The position numbers and the translations under genes are program-made. A stretch of 64,000 nt of DNA from Paracoccus marcusii (GTDB lineage Bacteria > Pseudomonadota > Alphaproteobacteria > Rhodobacterales > Rhodobacteraceae): NCBI RefSeq assembly GCF_028621715.1, contig NZ_CP117466.1:62001-126000 (forward strand). Direction: 5' to 3'. The notes below the pieces were generated by a model. It did not search any database. It saw only the letters and a program-made list of their open reading frames with translations, and had not been told where the DNA came from. Shown piece by piece: positions 27,551 to 37,234 of this stretch (its first letter is position 1; each line of letters begins with the position of its first letter).

Positions 27551-28864
27551 ATGATCCGATACGGAACCGCATCCGCGGTGGCGCTGGTGGCGTCGCTAAC
27601 TGCCGCGCAGGCAGAAACGAACATCGAATGGTGGCACGCCATGGGCGGCGAGCTGGGCGCGAAGCTGGAGGAGATCGCCCAGGGCTTCAACGACAGCCAG
27701 GACGAATACACCGTCACCCCCGCCTACAAGGGCACCTACCCCGAGACGATGACCGCCGCGATTGCCGCGTTCCGCGCGAACCAGCAGCCCGCCATCGTCC
27801 AGGTGTTCGAGGTCGGCACCGGCACCATGATGGCCGCCCAGGGCGCCATCGTCCCGGTCCACGAACTGATGGAGCAGCACGGCCAGGCCTTCGACCAGGC
27901 GGCGTTCCTGCCGGCCGTCGTCGGCTATTACACCGATGCCGACGGCAACATGCTGTCGATGCCCTTCAACAGCTCGACGCCGATCCTGTACTACAACAAG
28001 ACCGTGTTCGAGAAGGCGGGCCTGGACCCGAACACCCCTCCCAAGACCTGGGCCGAGCTGGAGCAGTTCAGCAAGCAGATCATGGAATCGGGCGCCGCGA
28101 CCTGCGGCTTCACCACCCAGTGGATCAGCTGGGCCCAGACCGAGAACCTGTCGGCCTGGCACAACCAGCCGATCGGCACGCTGGAGAACGGCTTTGGCGG
28201 TCTGGACGCGCGCCTGTCGCTGAACGGTCCCGTGCAGGTGAAGCACTGGGACAACCTCAAGCGCTGGTCCGACGAAGGCATCTTCAAGTACGGCGGCCCG
28301 GTGGGCGCCGACAACGCGGCCCCGATGCTGTACTCGCAGGAATGCGCGATGATGATGGGCAGCTCGGCCAGCCGTGCAGGCGTCATCGCCAACTCGACCG
28401 CGTACGAGGTCGGCTATGGCATGCTGCCCTATTACGACGACGTCGAGGGCGCACCGCAGAACTCGATCATCGGGGGCGCCTCGCTGTGGGTGCTGTCGGG
28501 CAAGACGGACGAGGAATACGCGGCGACCGCGGCGTTCTTCGAATACCTGACCCAGCCCGAGGTGCAGGCCGATTGGGCGTCCTTCACCGGCTACCTGCCC
28601 ATCACCGCCGCCGCGCGTGAGCAGATGGCCGGCTATTATGCCGAGAACCCCGGCGCCGACACCGGCATCAACCAGATCACCCTGAACGAGCCGACCGAGA
28701 ACTCCAAGGGTCTGCGCTTTGGCAGCTATGTCCAGATCCGCGGCATCATCGACGAAGAGTTCGAACAGCTTCTGTCGGGCGACAAGGACGCGCAGGGCGC
28801 GCTGGACGCGGTCGTCAGCCGCGGCGACGCGCTGCTGGAAGAGTTCCAGGCGCAGAACCAGTAA
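27551..28864 (+). CDS. ugpB: sn-Glycerol-3-phosphate ABC transporter, substrate-binding protein
   Basis: Periplasmic binding protein that delivers glycerol-3-phosphate (or its diesters) to the UgpAEC transporter. The 437-aa protein has a 21-residue signal peptide (ending TAAQA) and the UgpB-type start of the mature protein (TNIEWWHAMGGELGAKLEEI), with YKGTYPETMTAAIAAFRA and IVQVFEVGTGTMMAA, typical of this branch. First gene of ugpBAEC; a Pho-like box lies upstream and a terminator-like hairpin directly after it. Confidence 0.95.
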   Translation: MIRYGTASAVALVASLTAAQAETNIEWWHAMGGELGAKLEEIAQGFNDSQDEYTVTPAYKGTYPETMTAAIAAFRANQQPAIVQVFEVGTGTMMAAQGAIVPVHELMEQHGQAFDQAAFLPAVVGYYTDADGNMLSMPFNSSTPILYYNKTVFEKAGLDPNTPPKTWAELEQFSKQIMESGAATCGFTTQWISWAQTENLSAWHNQPIGTLENGFGGLDARLSLNGPVQVKHWDNLKRWSDEGIFKYGGPVGADNAAPMLYSQECAMMMGSSASRAGVIANSTAYEVGYGMLPYYDDVEGAPQNSIIGGASLWVLSGKTDEEYAATAAFFEYLTQPEVQADWASFTGYLPITAAAREQMAGYYAENPGADTGINQITLNEPTENSKGLRFGSYVQIRGIIDEEFEQLLSGDKDAQGALDAVVSRGDALLEEFQAQNQ

Positions 28865-28882
28865 CCGCCCCACCCCCTTCGG

Positions 28883-28916
28883 CCGGGGCCGCGCATCACG
28901 CGCGGCCCCGGTCTTT
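28883..28916 (+). terminator. Intra-operon hairpin between ugpB and ugpA
   Basis: Perfect 12-bp GC stem (CCGGGGCCGCGC at 28883-28894, complement 28900-28911), 5-nt loop, then TCTTTT. In the middle of a transporter operon such a partial terminator typically keeps the binding protein in excess over the permeases and also protects its mRNA 3' end. Confidence 0.75.
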
Positions 28917-28942
28917 TCCCGTTTTCGCCCCAAGGTCCCGCG

Positions 28943-29821
28943 ATGAAGCGCACCATTTTCCGAAACCAGCTGTTGCCATGGCTGCTGCTGGCCCCCCAGC
29001 TGATCATCACCTTCATCTTTTTCCTGTGGCCCGCCGGTCAGGCCATCCGTCAAAGCTTTCTGCGCGAGGATGCCTTCGGCACCCGGACGACCTTTGTCGG
29101 GCTGGAGAATTTCGCCCGCCTGTGGGGCAGCCCCGAATATCTCAACAGCCTGCAGGTGACGGCGGTCTTCGCCATCTCGGTCACGGTGCTGTCGATGGGG
29201 CTGTCGCTGCTGCTGGCGATCGCGGTGGACCGGATGATCCGCAGCACGCGTGTCTATACGACGCTGCTGGTCTGGCCCTATGCGGTGGCGCCTGCGGTCG
29301 CGGGCATCCTGTGGTGGTTCATCTTCAACCCGACCATCGGCATCATGCCCTATCTGCTGGGGGGCTTGGGCTATGACTGGAACCACATCCAGGACAAGGG
29401 CGACGCCATGACGCTGGTCGTCATCGCCAGCGCGTGGAAACAGATCAGCTACAACTTCCTGTTCTTCCTGGCAGGGCTGCAGGCGATCCCGGCCAGCCTG
29501 CGCGAGGCCGCGGCCATCGACGGGGCGGGTCCGGTGCGGCGGTTCTTCGACATCACCTTTCCGCTGCTGTCGCCGACGACGTTCTTCCTGCTGGTGGTCA
29601 ACATCGTCTATGCGATGTTCGACACGTTCGGCGTGATCGACGCTACGACCGAGGGCGGCCCGGCACAGGCCACCAACATCATGGTCTACAAGGTCTATTT
29701 CGACGGCTTCGTCGGGCAGAACCTGGGCTCGTCCGCCGCGCAGTCGGTGGTCCTGATGGCGCTGGTCCTAGTGCTGACGGTGATCCAGTTCCGGTTCGTT
29801 GAGAAGAAGGTGGCCTACTGA
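28943..29821 (+). CDS. ugpA: sn-Glycerol-3-phosphate ABC transporter, permease UgpA
   Basis: Inner-membrane permease subunit (292 aa) of the MalF/UgpA type. Six membrane helices are visible, starting with [19 protein letters not shown], and the EAA loop that docks on the ATPase is [20 protein letters not shown]. The characteristic Ugp segment [14 protein letters not shown] is present. Its stop overlaps the ugpE start. Confidence 0.95.
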   Translation: MKRTIFRNQLLPWLLLAPQLIITFIFFLWPAGQAIRQSFLREDAFGTRTTFVGLENFARLWGSPEYLNSLQVTAVFAISVTVLSMGLSLLLAIAVDRMIRSTRVYTTLLVWPYAVAPAVAGILWWFIFNPTIGIMPYLLGGLGYDWNHIQDKGDAMTLVVIASAWKQISYNFLFFLAGLQAIPASLREAAAIDGAGPVRRFFDITFPLLSPTTFFLLVVNIVYAMFDTFGVIDATTEGGPAQATNIMVYKVYFDGFVGQNLGSSAAQSVVLMALVLVLTVIQFRFVEKKVAY

Positions 29822-30669
29822 TGATCGAGAACCGTCCCTTCCTGAACCTGGCCGCCCACCTGACGCTGATCCTGGGCGTCTGCGTCGTGGCGCTGCCGGT
29901 CTGGGTGGCCTTCGTGGCCTCGACCCACAGCGCGACCGCCTTCATGTCGGGCACCATCCCGATGTGGCCGGGCGACCAGATGATCCAGAACTACAGCCAG
30001 ATGCTGGGCGCGGGCGTGTCCACCAGCGGCACGCCCCCGGTCGGCGTGATGATGTTCAACAGCCTGGTCATGGCGCTGGCCATCGCCATCGGCAAGATCG
30101 TCATCTCGGTCCTGTCGGCCTTCGCGGTGGTCTATTTCCGCTTTCCGCTGCGCGGTCTGGCCTTCTGGTGCATCTTCATCACCCTGATGCTGCCGGTCGA
30201 GGTGCGCATCGTGCCCACCTTCCAGGTGGTCGCCGACTTGGGCATGCTGAACAGCTATGCCGGCCTGTCGATCCCGCTGATCGCGTCGGCCACGGCCACG
30301 TTCCTGTTCCGCCAGGTCTTCCTGACCATCCCGGACGAGCTGACCGAGGCCGCCCGCATCGACGGCGCCGGGCCCATGAAGTTCTTTCGCGACATCCTGC
30401 TGCCTTTGTCGCGCACCAATATCGCAGCCCTGTTCGTGATCCTGTTCATCTATGGCTGGAACCAGTATCTCTGGCCGCTGCTGATCACGACCAGTTCGGA
30501 TTATTACACCATCGTTGCGGGGATCAAGCGCATGGCGGATGCCGTGGACGGTCTGCCGCAATGGCACCTGGTCATGGCGACCGCGATGCTGGCGATGATC
30601 CCACCCGTGATCGTGGTGGTCGCCATGCAGCGCCTGTTCGTCAAAGGTCTTGTCGAGACGGAGAAATAA
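29821..30669 (+). CDS. ugpE: sn-Glycerol-3-phosphate ABC transporter, permease UgpE
   Basis: Second permease subunit (282 aa) of the MalG/UgpE type, with six membrane helices and EAA loop [20 protein letters not shown]. The segment [20 protein letters not shown] is characteristic of UgpE. ATG overlaps the ugpA TGA; ugpC begins one base after the stop. Confidence 0.95.
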   Translation: MIENRPFLNLAAHLTLILGVCVVALPVWVAFVASTHSATAFMSGTIPMWPGDQMIQNYSQMLGAGVSTSGTPPVGVMMFNSLVMALAIAIGKIVISVLSAFAVVYFRFPLRGLAFWCIFITLMLPVEVRIVPTFQVVADLGMLNSYAGLSIPLIASATATFLFRQVFLTIPDELTEAARIDGAGPMKFFRDILLPLSRTNIAALFVILFIYGWNQYLWPLLITTSSDYYTIVAGIKRMADAVDGLPQWHLVMATAMLAMIPPVIVVVAMQRLFVKGLVETEK

Positions 30670-30670
30670 G

Positions 30671-31678
30671 ATGGCATCCATCACCCTCAACAATGTCGGC
30701 AAGGTCTATGCCGGCGGCGCCCGCGCCGTGGGCGGCGTCAATATCGACATCGCGGATGGCGAATTCCTGGTCCTGGTCGGCCCGTCGGGCTGCGGAAAAT
30801 CCACGCTGCTGCGCATGGTCGCGGGGCTGGAGAGCATCACCGAGGGCGAGGTCCGGATCGGCGACCGCGTGGTCAACGAGATCGAGCCCGCCGATCGCGA
30901 CATCGCCATGGTGTTCCAGAACTATGCCCTGTACCCGCACATGTCGGTGCGCCAGAACCTGGCATACGGCCTGAAGAACCGCGGCACCCCCAAGGCCGAG
31001 ATCGAGCGGCGCGTGGGAATCGCCTCGGACATCCTGCAGATCGGCCCGTTCCTGGACCGCAAGCCGCGCGCCCTTTCGGGCGGCCAGCGTCAGCGCGTCG
31101 CCATGGGCCGCGCCATCGTGCGCGAACCGGCCGCGTTTCTCTTCGACGAGCCGCTGTCGAACCTGGACGCGAAACTGCGCGTCGCCATGCGCCTTGAGAT
31201 CAAGGAGCTGCAGAAGCGCCTGCGCACGACCTCGATCTATGTGACCCATGACCAGCTGGAGGCGATGACGCTGGCCGACCGGCTGGTGGTGCTGAACGGC
31301 GGGCAAATCGAACAGATCGGCACGCCGCTGGAGGTCTATCGCCGCCCGGCATCGGCCTTCGTCGCCAGCTTCATCGGCAGTCCGGCCATGAACCTGATCG
31401 AGGCCAGCGCCGTCCCGCACCTGCCCGGAACCGGGCATGCGGGCCATGTGGGCATCCGCCCCGAGGATCTGAGCGTCACCGCCGACGGCCCGATCGAGAT
31501 GTCGGTGCTGGCGGTCGAGGAACTGGGCGCGCAGCGGCTGGTCCACGGCAAGACCGGCGATGCCCGCATCACCATCACCCTGCCGTCCGATGCCCCCCTG
31601 TCCGATCACATGCGCCTGTCCTATCGCCCCGGCGGGCTGCACCTGTTCGACAAGGTCAGCGGCAAGCGCATGGACTGA
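30671..31678 (+). CDS. ugpC: sn-Glycerol-3-phosphate ABC transporter, ATP-binding protein UgpC
   Basis: ATPase (335 aa) of the MalK/UgpC family that drives the Ugp transporter. Walker [10 protein letters not shown] at residues 37-45, Q-loop FQNYALYPH, signature LSGGQ at 135-139, Walker B FLFDEP from 156 and the H-loop [10 protein letters not shown] are all intact. The C-terminal third is the TOBE/regulatory domain ([23 protein letters not shown]). ATG at 30671 (MASITLNNV) is chosen; the frame extends back into ugpE. Confidence 0.96.
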   Translation: MASITLNNVGKVYAGGARAVGGVNIDIADGEFLVLVGPSGCGKSTLLRMVAGLESITEGEVRIGDRVVNEIEPADRDIAMVFQNYALYPHMSVRQNLAYGLKNRGTPKAEIERRVGIASDILQIGPFLDRKPRALSGGQRQRVAMGRAIVREPAAFLFDEPLSNLDAKLRVAMRLEIKELQKRLRTTSIYVTHDQLEAMTLADRLVVLNGGQIEQIGTPLEVYRRPASAFVASFIGSPAMNLIEASAVPHLPGTGHAGHVGIRPEDLSVTADGPIEMSVLAVEELGAQRLVHGKTGDARITITLPSDAPLSDHMRLSYRPGGLHLFDKVSGKRMD

Positions 31679-31705
31679 CGTGAATGAAACGTGAACATCC
31701 GACAC

Positions 31706-31733
31706 TTGCGGGTCGGGCGTTCCGTGCTACCTT
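31706..31733 (+). promoter_or_regulatory. Candidate promoter of the M4 peptidase-inhibitor operon
   Basis: TTGCGG (31706-31711) and TACCTT (31728-31733) with a 16-nt spacer, 29 bases before the peptidase ATG. Motif match only. Confidence 0.35.
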
Positions 31734-31762
31734 GGGGTGAACCAACGCGGAAAGGTCGCCCC

Positions 31763-32833
31763 ATGTGCCTGTCGTTCGGCTGCTCTCACCACAATCCCAT
31801 CGCCTGCATTGTGCCGCCCTATATGCTGCGGGTGCTGGCGCTGCGCGGCGATCCCGCCACCGCCGACATGGCCCGCACGCTGCTGCGCCATGACGAACAG
31901 CTGCGCGAGGAGCGCGCGGCCTGGGCCAGCCTGCCGCCCGCGCCGCAGGGCATCGCCCCCGATCCCGACCTGTGCTGCCCCGACCGCCGCATCCATGACG
32001 GTGAATTCCGCGCCGCCCTTCCCGGCCGCCTGGTCCGGGCCGAGGGCGACGCGCCGTCCGGCATCGCGGATGCCGACCTGGCCTATGACAGCGCCGGCCA
32101 GGTCTTCGCGATGTTCGCCGAGGAATACGGCCGCAATTCGCTGGACGGACGCGGCATGCCGCTGGTGGCGACGGTCCAGCACCGCCGCAACTACAACAAC
32201 GCCTTCTGGGACGGGCAGCAGATGGCCTATGGCACGGGCGACGGCAAGATCTTCCGGACCTTCCTGCAGCTGTCGGTCATCGCGCATGAGATGACCCATG
32301 GTGTCATCCAGCATTCCGGCGGGCTGATCTACGAGAACCAGTCCGGCGCGCTGAACGAACATGTGGCCGACGTCTTCGGCGCGCTGGCCGAACAGCGCGT
32401 GCTGGGCCAGACCGCGCATCAGGCCGACTGGTTGATCGGGCGCGGCATCCTGGGCGCGGGCATCAACGGCGTGGCGCTGCGCAGCATGAAGGCACCGGGC
32501 ACGGCCTATGCCGACGATCTGCTGGGCACCGATCCCCAGCCCTGGCACATGGATCAGTTCAACACCACGACCGACGACAATGGCGGCGTGCACATCAATT
32601 CGGGCATTCCGAACCATGCCTTCTACCTGTTCTGCAGCTATCTGGGCGGCAACGCGTGGGAGCTGCCGGGCCGCATCTGGTACCGGACGCTGCAGGACCT
32701 GAACAATCCGATGGCCAGCTTTTCCGATTTCGCCGACCAGACCCTGCGCAGCGCGGCGGCACTGGCGGGCGCGGGCAGCCAACAGGCGCTGCTGCTACGG
32801 CGCGCGTGGAAACTTGTGGGAATCGCGGTCTGA
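31763..32833 (+). CDS. Protealysin-like M4 metallopeptidase
   Basis: Thermolysin-family zinc peptidase of the protealysin-like group (356 aa). There is no signal peptide, as usual for this group. The short propeptide carries the conserved PPYML (residues 19-23). Catalytic HEMTH is at 175-179, third zinc ligand Glu199 (GALNEHVADVFG) and the transition-state His277 (NGGVHINSG). ATG at 31763 follows GGAAAGG by 7 nt. The gene directly after it encodes an emfourin-type inhibitor, the known partner arrangement for protealysins. Such peptidases are synthesised as cytoplasmic precursors and inactivated by the co-expressed inhibitor. Confidence 0.93.
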   Translation: MCLSFGCSHHNPIACIVPPYMLRVLALRGDPATADMARTLLRHDEQLREERAAWASLPPAPQGIAPDPDLCCPDRRIHDGEFRAALPGRLVRAEGDAPSGIADADLAYDSAGQVFAMFAEEYGRNSLDGRGMPLVATVQHRRNYNNAFWDGQQMAYGTGDGKIFRTFLQLSVIAHEMTHGVIQHSGGLIYENQSGALNEHVADVFGALAEQRVLGQTAHQADWLIGRGILGAGINGVALRSMKAPGTAYADDLLGTDPQPWHMDQFNTTTDDNGGVHINSGIPNHAFYLFCSYLGGNAWELPGRIWYRTLQDLNNPMASFSDFADQTLRSAAALAGAGSQQALLLRRAWKLVGIAV

Positions 32834-32861
32834 TCCTATGATCCGCGGACCGGAGGACCGC

Positions 32862-33140
32862 ATGATCATAGAGATCCGCAGCCATGGCGGCTTTGGCGGC
32901 ATCACTGCCGCCACCTCGCGCCGCATCGACACCGACGCCCAACCCGAACCCCGGGCGCAGGAACTGTGCGCGGCCTTCCACCCCAAGGCATTGGCCGACA
33001 TGGCGGCCACCCCCTGTCCCGGCTGCCCGGACCGGATGCGCTATGCGATCACCGTGACGGACGCGACCGGCCCGCACGCCATCACTCTTTCTGAGGGTCA
33101 GATGCCCCCCGAGATGCTGGACCTGCTGGACGATCTTTAG
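32862..33140 (+). CDS. Emfourin-type protealysin inhibitor
   Basis: A 92-aa protein matching the emfourin (M4 inhibitor) family: N-terminal MIIEIRSHGGFGGI, the MRYAITVTDATGPHAITLSE strand pair and the C-terminal PPEMLDLLDDL. It is expected to bind and inhibit the M4 peptidase encoded just upstream (28 nt gap). The ATG at 32862 is chosen because a perfect GGAGGA lies 4 nt before it; an ATG at 32838 would bury that site. Its stop overlaps the convergent corA gene by 4 nt. A CPGC pair within the middle loop is unusual. Confidence 0.88.
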   Translation: MIIEIRSHGGFGGITAATSRRIDTDAQPEPRAQELCAAFHPKALADMAATPCPGCPDRMRYAITVTDATGPHAITLSEGQMPPEMLDLLDDL

Positions 33141-34099
33141 ATCCAGCCCTTCCAACGCAGGAACAGCCATGTCCCCAGGGTCGTCCCGCCCATCAGGATC
33201 AGGGCAAAGGCATAGCCCCAGGGTTCGTCCAACTCCGGCATGTTTGTGAAGTTCATCCCATAGACGCTGGCGATCAGCGTCGGCGGCAGGAACAGCGCCG
33301 CGACGACCGACAGGATGCGGACCGTGTTGTTCTGTTGCAGGTTGATCAGGCCAAGCGTGGTGTCCACCGCCAGGCTGACCCGCCCGCCCAGGAAATCGGC
33401 ATGCACCTCCAGCGCCTGGATGTCGCGCATCTGGGCACGGGTGGCGGCACGCAGGCGGCCCTCCTCGGGGCGGTCCTCCAGCGTGGCGGTATAGAACGCT
33501 TGCATCCGCTCGACCGTCAGCAGGGCCAGGCGGACGCGCGCCATCGTCTCGGCCTCGCGTCCGACATCCTGCAGCGCGGCCTGCAACCGGTCCGAGGCCG
33601 CGGCGACCGCGCGGCGTTCGAACACCGCGGCGGTGGTCTGGTCCAGCGTGCGGCCGGCCCCTTCCAGGATGTCGGCCAGCCGGGCGATGATCTCCTCGAC
33701 AAGGCCCAGGAACAGGCGGTCGGGCGTGCCGCAGCCCAGGGTCGAGCGTTCGGCGCGTTCGGGATAGGTCAGGAACGGCCGCGGCGAATGGTGGCGCACT
33801 GTCACCAGCCGGTCCGTCGACAGGATGAACGTCACCGGCATCGAGATCCGGTCACCCCCGGCGCGCTCTCCCGGCAGCATCGCGGTCATGTAGTCCAGCC
33901 CGTCCTCGCGATAGAGGCGGTTGGACAGCTCGATCTCCTCCATCTCGGCCAGGCTGGGAACAGGCACGCCAAGCACGCGCAGCTGCGCGATCTCGGCGTC
34001 GTTCGGCTGGATCAGGTCGATCCATGCCGCGTCCGCGACATCGCGTTCTGCGGCAAGGCGCACCAGGCGACCGTTCTCGATGGAATAGGCGTAATACAT
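33137..34099 (-). CDS. corA: CorA-family magnesium/divalent metal transporter
   Basis: Inner-membrane channel for Mg2+ (and Co2+ or Ni2+ in some members). The 320-aa protein has a long cytoplasmic domain, a long stalk helix, then TM1 ending in the signature YGMNF (GMN at residues 281-283) and TM2 near the C-terminus (GYAFALILMGGTTLGTWLFL). The loop FTNMPELDEP is typical of the alphaproteobacterial CorA. It converges on the inhibitor gene. Confidence 0.95.
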   Translation of the reverse strand: MYYAYSIENGRLVRLAAERDVADAAWIDLIQPNDAEIAQLRVLGVPVPSLAEMEEIELSNRLYREDGLDYMTAMLPGERAGGDRISMPVTFILSTDRLVTVRHHSPRPFLTYPERAERSTLGCGTPDRLFLGLVEEIIARLADILEGAGRTLDQTTAAVFERRAVAAASDRLQAALQDVGREAETMARVRLALLTVERMQAFYTATLEDRPEEGRLRAATRAQMRDIQALEVHADFLGGRVSLAVDTTLGLINLQQNNTVRILSVVAALFLPPTLIASVYGMNFTNMPELDEPWGYAFALILMGGTTLGTWLFLRWKGWI

Positions 34100-34164
34100 G
34101 CGACGCTCCGGTCGGTTCGCCCCCGTGGTGCCCTACCGCGGACAAACGATCAAGCGGATGTGGA

Positions 34165-34192
34165 AAGGGGCGCCCCGGATGGGACGCCCCTT
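34165..34192 (-). terminator. Probable terminator of the CsbD gene
   Basis: 8-bp stem (AAGGGGCG at 34165-34172, complement at 34185-34192) with a 12-nt loop, 22 bases past the CsbD stop on the minus strand. The following tract is only TCC, so strength is uncertain. Confidence 0.45.
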
Positions 34193-34214
34193 ACTGGCGG
34201 TTGCGGCAGGGCGA

Positions 34215-34412
34215 TCACTTGTCGCGATAGTAATCGTCGATTTCGCGGTCGGCCTCGTCCTTGGTCCAGCCGTATTTTTCCTGCAGCTTGCCGGCCAGCT
34301 TGTCCTTGTTGCCGTCGATCTGATCCAGCTCGTCGTCGGTCAGTTCGCCCCATTTGACCTTGGTCGCGCCTTTCAGCTGCTTCCATTTGCCTTCGATGAT
34401 ATCCCAGTTCAT
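34215..34412 (-). CDS. CsbD family stress protein
   Basis: A 65-aa highly charged soluble protein (MNWDIIEGKWKQLKGATK at the start, then GELTDDEL and KLQEKYGWTKDEA). This is the full CsbD family pattern; members are abundant general-stress proteins of unknown mechanism. A near-perfect AAGGAGG precedes the ATG, consistent with high expression. Confidence 0.93.
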   Translation of the reverse strand: MNWDIIEGKWKQLKGATKVKWGELTDDELDQIDGNKDKLAGKLQEKYGWTKDEADREIDDYYRDK

Positions 34413-34471
34413 TTCCGCCTCCTTTTCAGACGTTCATATGCCGGAATAACGCCCGCAGCCGTGGCAGGTTC

Positions 34472-35419
34472 CTAGCGGACAAGGTCGGGCGGCACGCCGC
34501 CGTCCATATGGGCCTGCAGGTTCGCCAGCGCGCGCAGGCCCATGCGGGTGCGCGTGTCGTCGGTGGCCGTTCCCAGATGCGGCAGCAGCGTGGCATTGGG
34601 GGCATCCCGCAGGGCGTGGGGCACATGAGGCTCTTGCGCATAGACATCCAGGCCCGCGCCCGCGATGCGGCCGTCCACCAGGGCTGCGATCAAGGCGTCC
34701 TCGTCCACCACGTCGCCGCGGGCGATGTTGACCAGCACGCCTTGGGGACCCAGGGCCTCCAGTTCGGCCGCGCCGATCAGGCCGCGCGTGGCCGCACCCC
34801 CCGGCACGGCGATCACCGCCACGTCGCAGGCCGCCAGCATGGCGCGCAGATCACCGATCTGCCGGGCCGGAAAGTCCAGCCCCGCGACGGTCGAGCGGTT
34901 GAAGAACACCACTTCCATCCCGAAGCCCAGATGCGCGCGCCGCGCGATGGCCTGACCGATCCGGCCCATGCCGACGATGCCCAGGGTGCGGCCCGACATC
35001 TCCGCGCCCAGCAGTTGCGTGGGGTTCCACCCGGTCCAGCCGCCCGCCCGCAGCAGGCGTTCGCCCTCGGACGCGCGGCGCAGCACCATCAGCATCAGCG
35101 TCAGCGCGATGTCGGCGGTGGCGTCCGTCACCACGTCGGGCGTGTTCGTGACCGCCACACCGGCGGCGCGGGCAGCGGCGATGTCGATATGGTTGAACCC
35201 CGCACCGAAATTGGCCAGCAGCCTGCAGCGCAGATCGCCCTGGAAGGCCTCGGCCCCGAACGCATCGCCAAGCGTCGGGATGATCGCGTCATAATCGCGC
35301 ATCGCCTGGCCTGCCTGATCGACGGTCAGGGGCGTGTTGTCGCGGAATATCGCGTCGCAGGCCGCGCGGATGGCGGCGGTGGCGCGGTCGGTCATCGGGC
35401 GGGTGACAAGAACCTTCAA
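34472..35419 (-). CDS. D-2-hydroxyacid dehydrogenase family protein (glyoxylate/hydroxypyruvate reductase-like)
   Basis: NAD(P)-dependent dehydrogenase (315 aa). NAD-binding [15 protein letters not shown] lies mid-protein; the catalytic Arg ([11 protein letters not shown]), Glu (GLDVYAQEP) and His ([11 protein letters not shown]) are all present. It is closest in style to glyoxylate/hydroxypyruvate reductases. The start is best placed at TTG 35419 (MKVLVTRP), which overlaps the stop of the preceding csaA gene as TTGA; the first in-frame ATG (35392) would lose the first beta strand. Last gene of the YbjN-proC-csaA operon. Confidence 0.92.
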   Translation of the reverse strand: MKVLVTRPMTDRATAAIRAACDAIFRDNTPLTVDQAGQAMRDYDAIIPTLGDAFGAEAFQGDLRCRLLANFGAGFNHIDIAAARAAGVAVTNTPDVVTDATADIALTLMLMVLRRASEGERLLRAGGWTGWNPTQLLGAEMSGRTLGIVGMGRIGQAIARRAHLGFGMEVVFFNRSTVAGLDFPARQIGDLRAMLAACDVAVIAVPGGAATRGLIGAAELEALGPQGVLVNIARGDVVDEDALIAALVDGRIAGAGLDVYAQEPHVPHALRDAPNATLLPHLGTATDDTRTRMGLRALANLQAHMDGGVPPDLVR

Positions 35420-35745
35420 TAGAGACGGCCTCCGTTGGGGACGGTCAGGTCCGGGCGGATCAGCACGACCTCTCCGTCGGGGTCGGGCACGCCCAGGACC
35501 AGCACCTCGGACATGACGGGGCCGATCTGGCGGGGCGGAAAGTTCACGACGCACAGCACCTGCGTGCCGACCAGCGTCTGAGGATCATAATGACGGGTGA
35601 TCTGGGCCGAAGACTTGCGCTCTCCCAGATCGCCCAGATCCAGCCACAGCTTGATCGCGGGCTTGCGCGCCTCGGGGAAGGGTTCGGCGCGGGTGATGGT
35701 GCCGACGCGGATGTCGACCTTCAGGAAATCGTCAAAGGTGATCAT
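35416..35745 (-). CDS. csaA: CsaA-like tRNA-binding protein
   Basis: A 109-aa EMAP-II/tRNA-binding OB-fold protein: [40 protein letters not shown] and [16 protein letters not shown] match CsaA, described as a secretion-related chaperone with tRNA affinity. It is coupled to proC upstream (ATGA overlap) and to the hydroxyacid dehydrogenase downstream (TTGA overlap). Confidence 0.92.
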   Translation of the reverse strand: MITFDDFLKVDIRVGTITRAEPFPEARKPAIKLWLDLGDLGERKSSAQITRHYDPQTLVGTQVLCVVNFPPRQIGPVMSEVLVLGVPDPDGEVVLIRPDLTVPNGGRLY

Positions 35746-36551
35746 CCGCGACCCAGTTCCCGCCCGCGTTCGGTCGCGGCCGCCACGGTGCGGACCATCA
35801 GCGGCGTCAGGCCCGCATCGTCGTCCATCAGCACCGCCAGCCCCGCCGCGGTCGTCCCGTTGGGAGAGGTCACGTTGCGGCGCAGCACGGCCGGGTCCTC
35901 GTCCGCATGGACGGCCAGCGCACCGGCGCCGGCCACGGTCATGCGCGCCAGTTCCAGCGACAGCGCGGGCGACAGGCCCTGCGCCGCGCCCGCGGCGGCC
36001 ATCGCCTCGATCAGGTGGAACACATAGGCCGGGCCGCTGCCCGACAGGCCGGTGACGGCGTCCATCTGGCCCTCATGCTCCAGCCGGACGACGCGGCCCA
36101 CGGCGCGCATCAGCGCCTCGGCCAGGTCTAGATGCGCGGGCGTTGCGGCACCGTTGCCGATCATCGCGGAAATGCCCTGACCGATGGCCGCGGGCGTGTT
36201 GGGCATCACCCGGATCACGGGGGCGCCGGGAAAGGCCGCCTCGAAGGTCGCGATGGTGGTGCCCGCCGCGACCGATATCACCAGGCTGCCCGACAGGTCC
36301 GGCATCGCGGCCAGCGCGCCGCCCATCATCTGCGGCTTGACCGCCAGCACGACCACGGCCGGATCAGCCGGCAGGTCCGCATTCACGCGCAACCCGCGGT
36401 CCTGCCATTCGGGTGCCAGGTTCGGGTCGATGACCGTGACCGCGCCCGCGTCCAGCCCGCGCGCCAGCCACCCCTGCAGCATCGCCCCGCCCATGCGGCC
36501 GCATCCGACCAGGACCAGTCCGCGCGCGTTGATGTCGTCGAAATCGTTCAT
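35742..36551 (-). CDS. proC: Pyrroline-5-carboxylate reductase
   Basis: Last enzyme of proline synthesis, NAD(P)H-dependent. The 269-aa protein has [15 protein letters not shown] at the N-terminus, [23 protein letters not shown] and the C-terminal signature [17 protein letters not shown]. The ATG at 36551 ([11 protein letters not shown]) is chosen; the open frame further back overlaps the YbjN gene. The YbjN stop is one base upstream. Confidence 0.95.
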   Translation of the reverse strand: MNDFDDINARGLVLVGCGRMGGAMLQGWLARGLDAGAVTVIDPNLAPEWQDRGLRVNADLPADPAVVVLAVKPQMMGGALAAMPDLSGSLVISVAAGTTIATFEAAFPGAPVIRVMPNTPAAIGQGISAMIGNGAATPAHLDLAEALMRAVGRVVRLEHEGQMDAVTGLSGSGPAYVFHLIEAMAAAGAAQGLSPALSLELARMTVAGAGALAVHADEDPAVLRRNVTSPNGTTAAGLAVLMDDDAGLTPLMVRTVAAATERGRELGRG

Positions 36552-36552
36552 A

Positions 36553-37056
36553 TCAGGCCCGTCCGTAGGTTTCGCCCAAGGCAATCTCCAGCGCCGCGGC
36601 GGGCGAGGTGCCGCCCCACCCGGCCAACTGGAACGAAGGATAGAACCGCTCGCACGCGGCCAGGGCGGTGCCGATCATCCGGTCCACCTGTTCGGGCGAC
36701 GCGATCGCGTCCCCCGCCAGCACCAGCCCGTACCGCCAGACCATCTGTCGCTGCGGCGCGCAGAAAGTGAAGGCCCCGTCCCAGACTCGGTCGTTGGCCA
36801 GGTTGATCGTCTGATAAATCGCCGGCATGCGGTCCGCCGGCGGGTCCATGTCGAAGCTGCAGATCAGCCGCAGGACCGCGTCGCGGGGCGACCATGCCAG
36901 GGTCAGCGCATAGCGGCGCCACTGGCCGTCCACATCCATGACGATCTGATCCTCGGCCAGGCGGTCGAACTCCCAGGCATGGTGGGTGGCCACGGCCTCG
37001 ACGATGTCGATGGGGTGGATGTCGTCGATGCGCATGGAGGAATCGATCTGCGTCAT
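36553..37056 (-). CDS. YbjN domain-containing protein
   Basis: A 167-aa soluble protein of the YbjN family, which adopts a type III secretion chaperone-like fold. Typical segments: IVEAVATHHAWEFDRLAEDQI, LRLICSFDM, YQTINLANDRVWDGAF and FYPSFQLAGWGG. The ATG at 37056 is chosen; the preceding open frame is non-coding in character. First gene of the operon with proC, csaA and the hydroxyacid dehydrogenase. No specific role is known. Confidence 0.9.
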   Translation of the reverse strand: MTQIDSSMRIDDIHPIDIVEAVATHHAWEFDRLAEDQIVMDVDGQWRRYALTLAWSPRDAVLRLICSFDMDPPADRMPAIYQTINLANDRVWDGAFTFCAPQRQMVWRYGLVLAGDAIASPEQVDRMIGTALAACERFYPSFQLAGWGGTSPAAALEIALGETYGRA

Positions 37057-37155
37057 GGTCTGCCTGTGGCTGCGGTCTTGCGCCGCGGTGGTCCTTGGGT
37101 GGCCACACAACACCGGGGGTCGGCGGCCATGGCGCTTACAACATATCGTGGTCGG

Positions 37156-37174
37156 CTTTACCACTGGTGTAAAG
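37156..37174. promoter_or_regulatory. Palindrome between the divergent YbjN and cobC/cobD genes
   Basis: CTTTAC (37156-37161) and GTAAAG (37169-37174) form an inverted repeat, and within it ACCACTGGT (37160-37168) is a perfect odd palindrome. It lies 61 bases before the aminotransferase ATG and could be a regulator-binding site. No cobalamin riboswitch motif is seen here. Confidence 0.3.
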
Positions 37175-37234
37175 TCCGAATTGCCCCCGCGGCGGTGGTG
37201 TCCTAGCAGGGGCGGACAGGACCAAGGGGGCGGC

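Noticed and set aside
37057..37234. Cobalamin riboswitch before the CobC/CobD-type gene
   Set aside because: No B12-box-like conserved core could be found; only a short palindrome is present.
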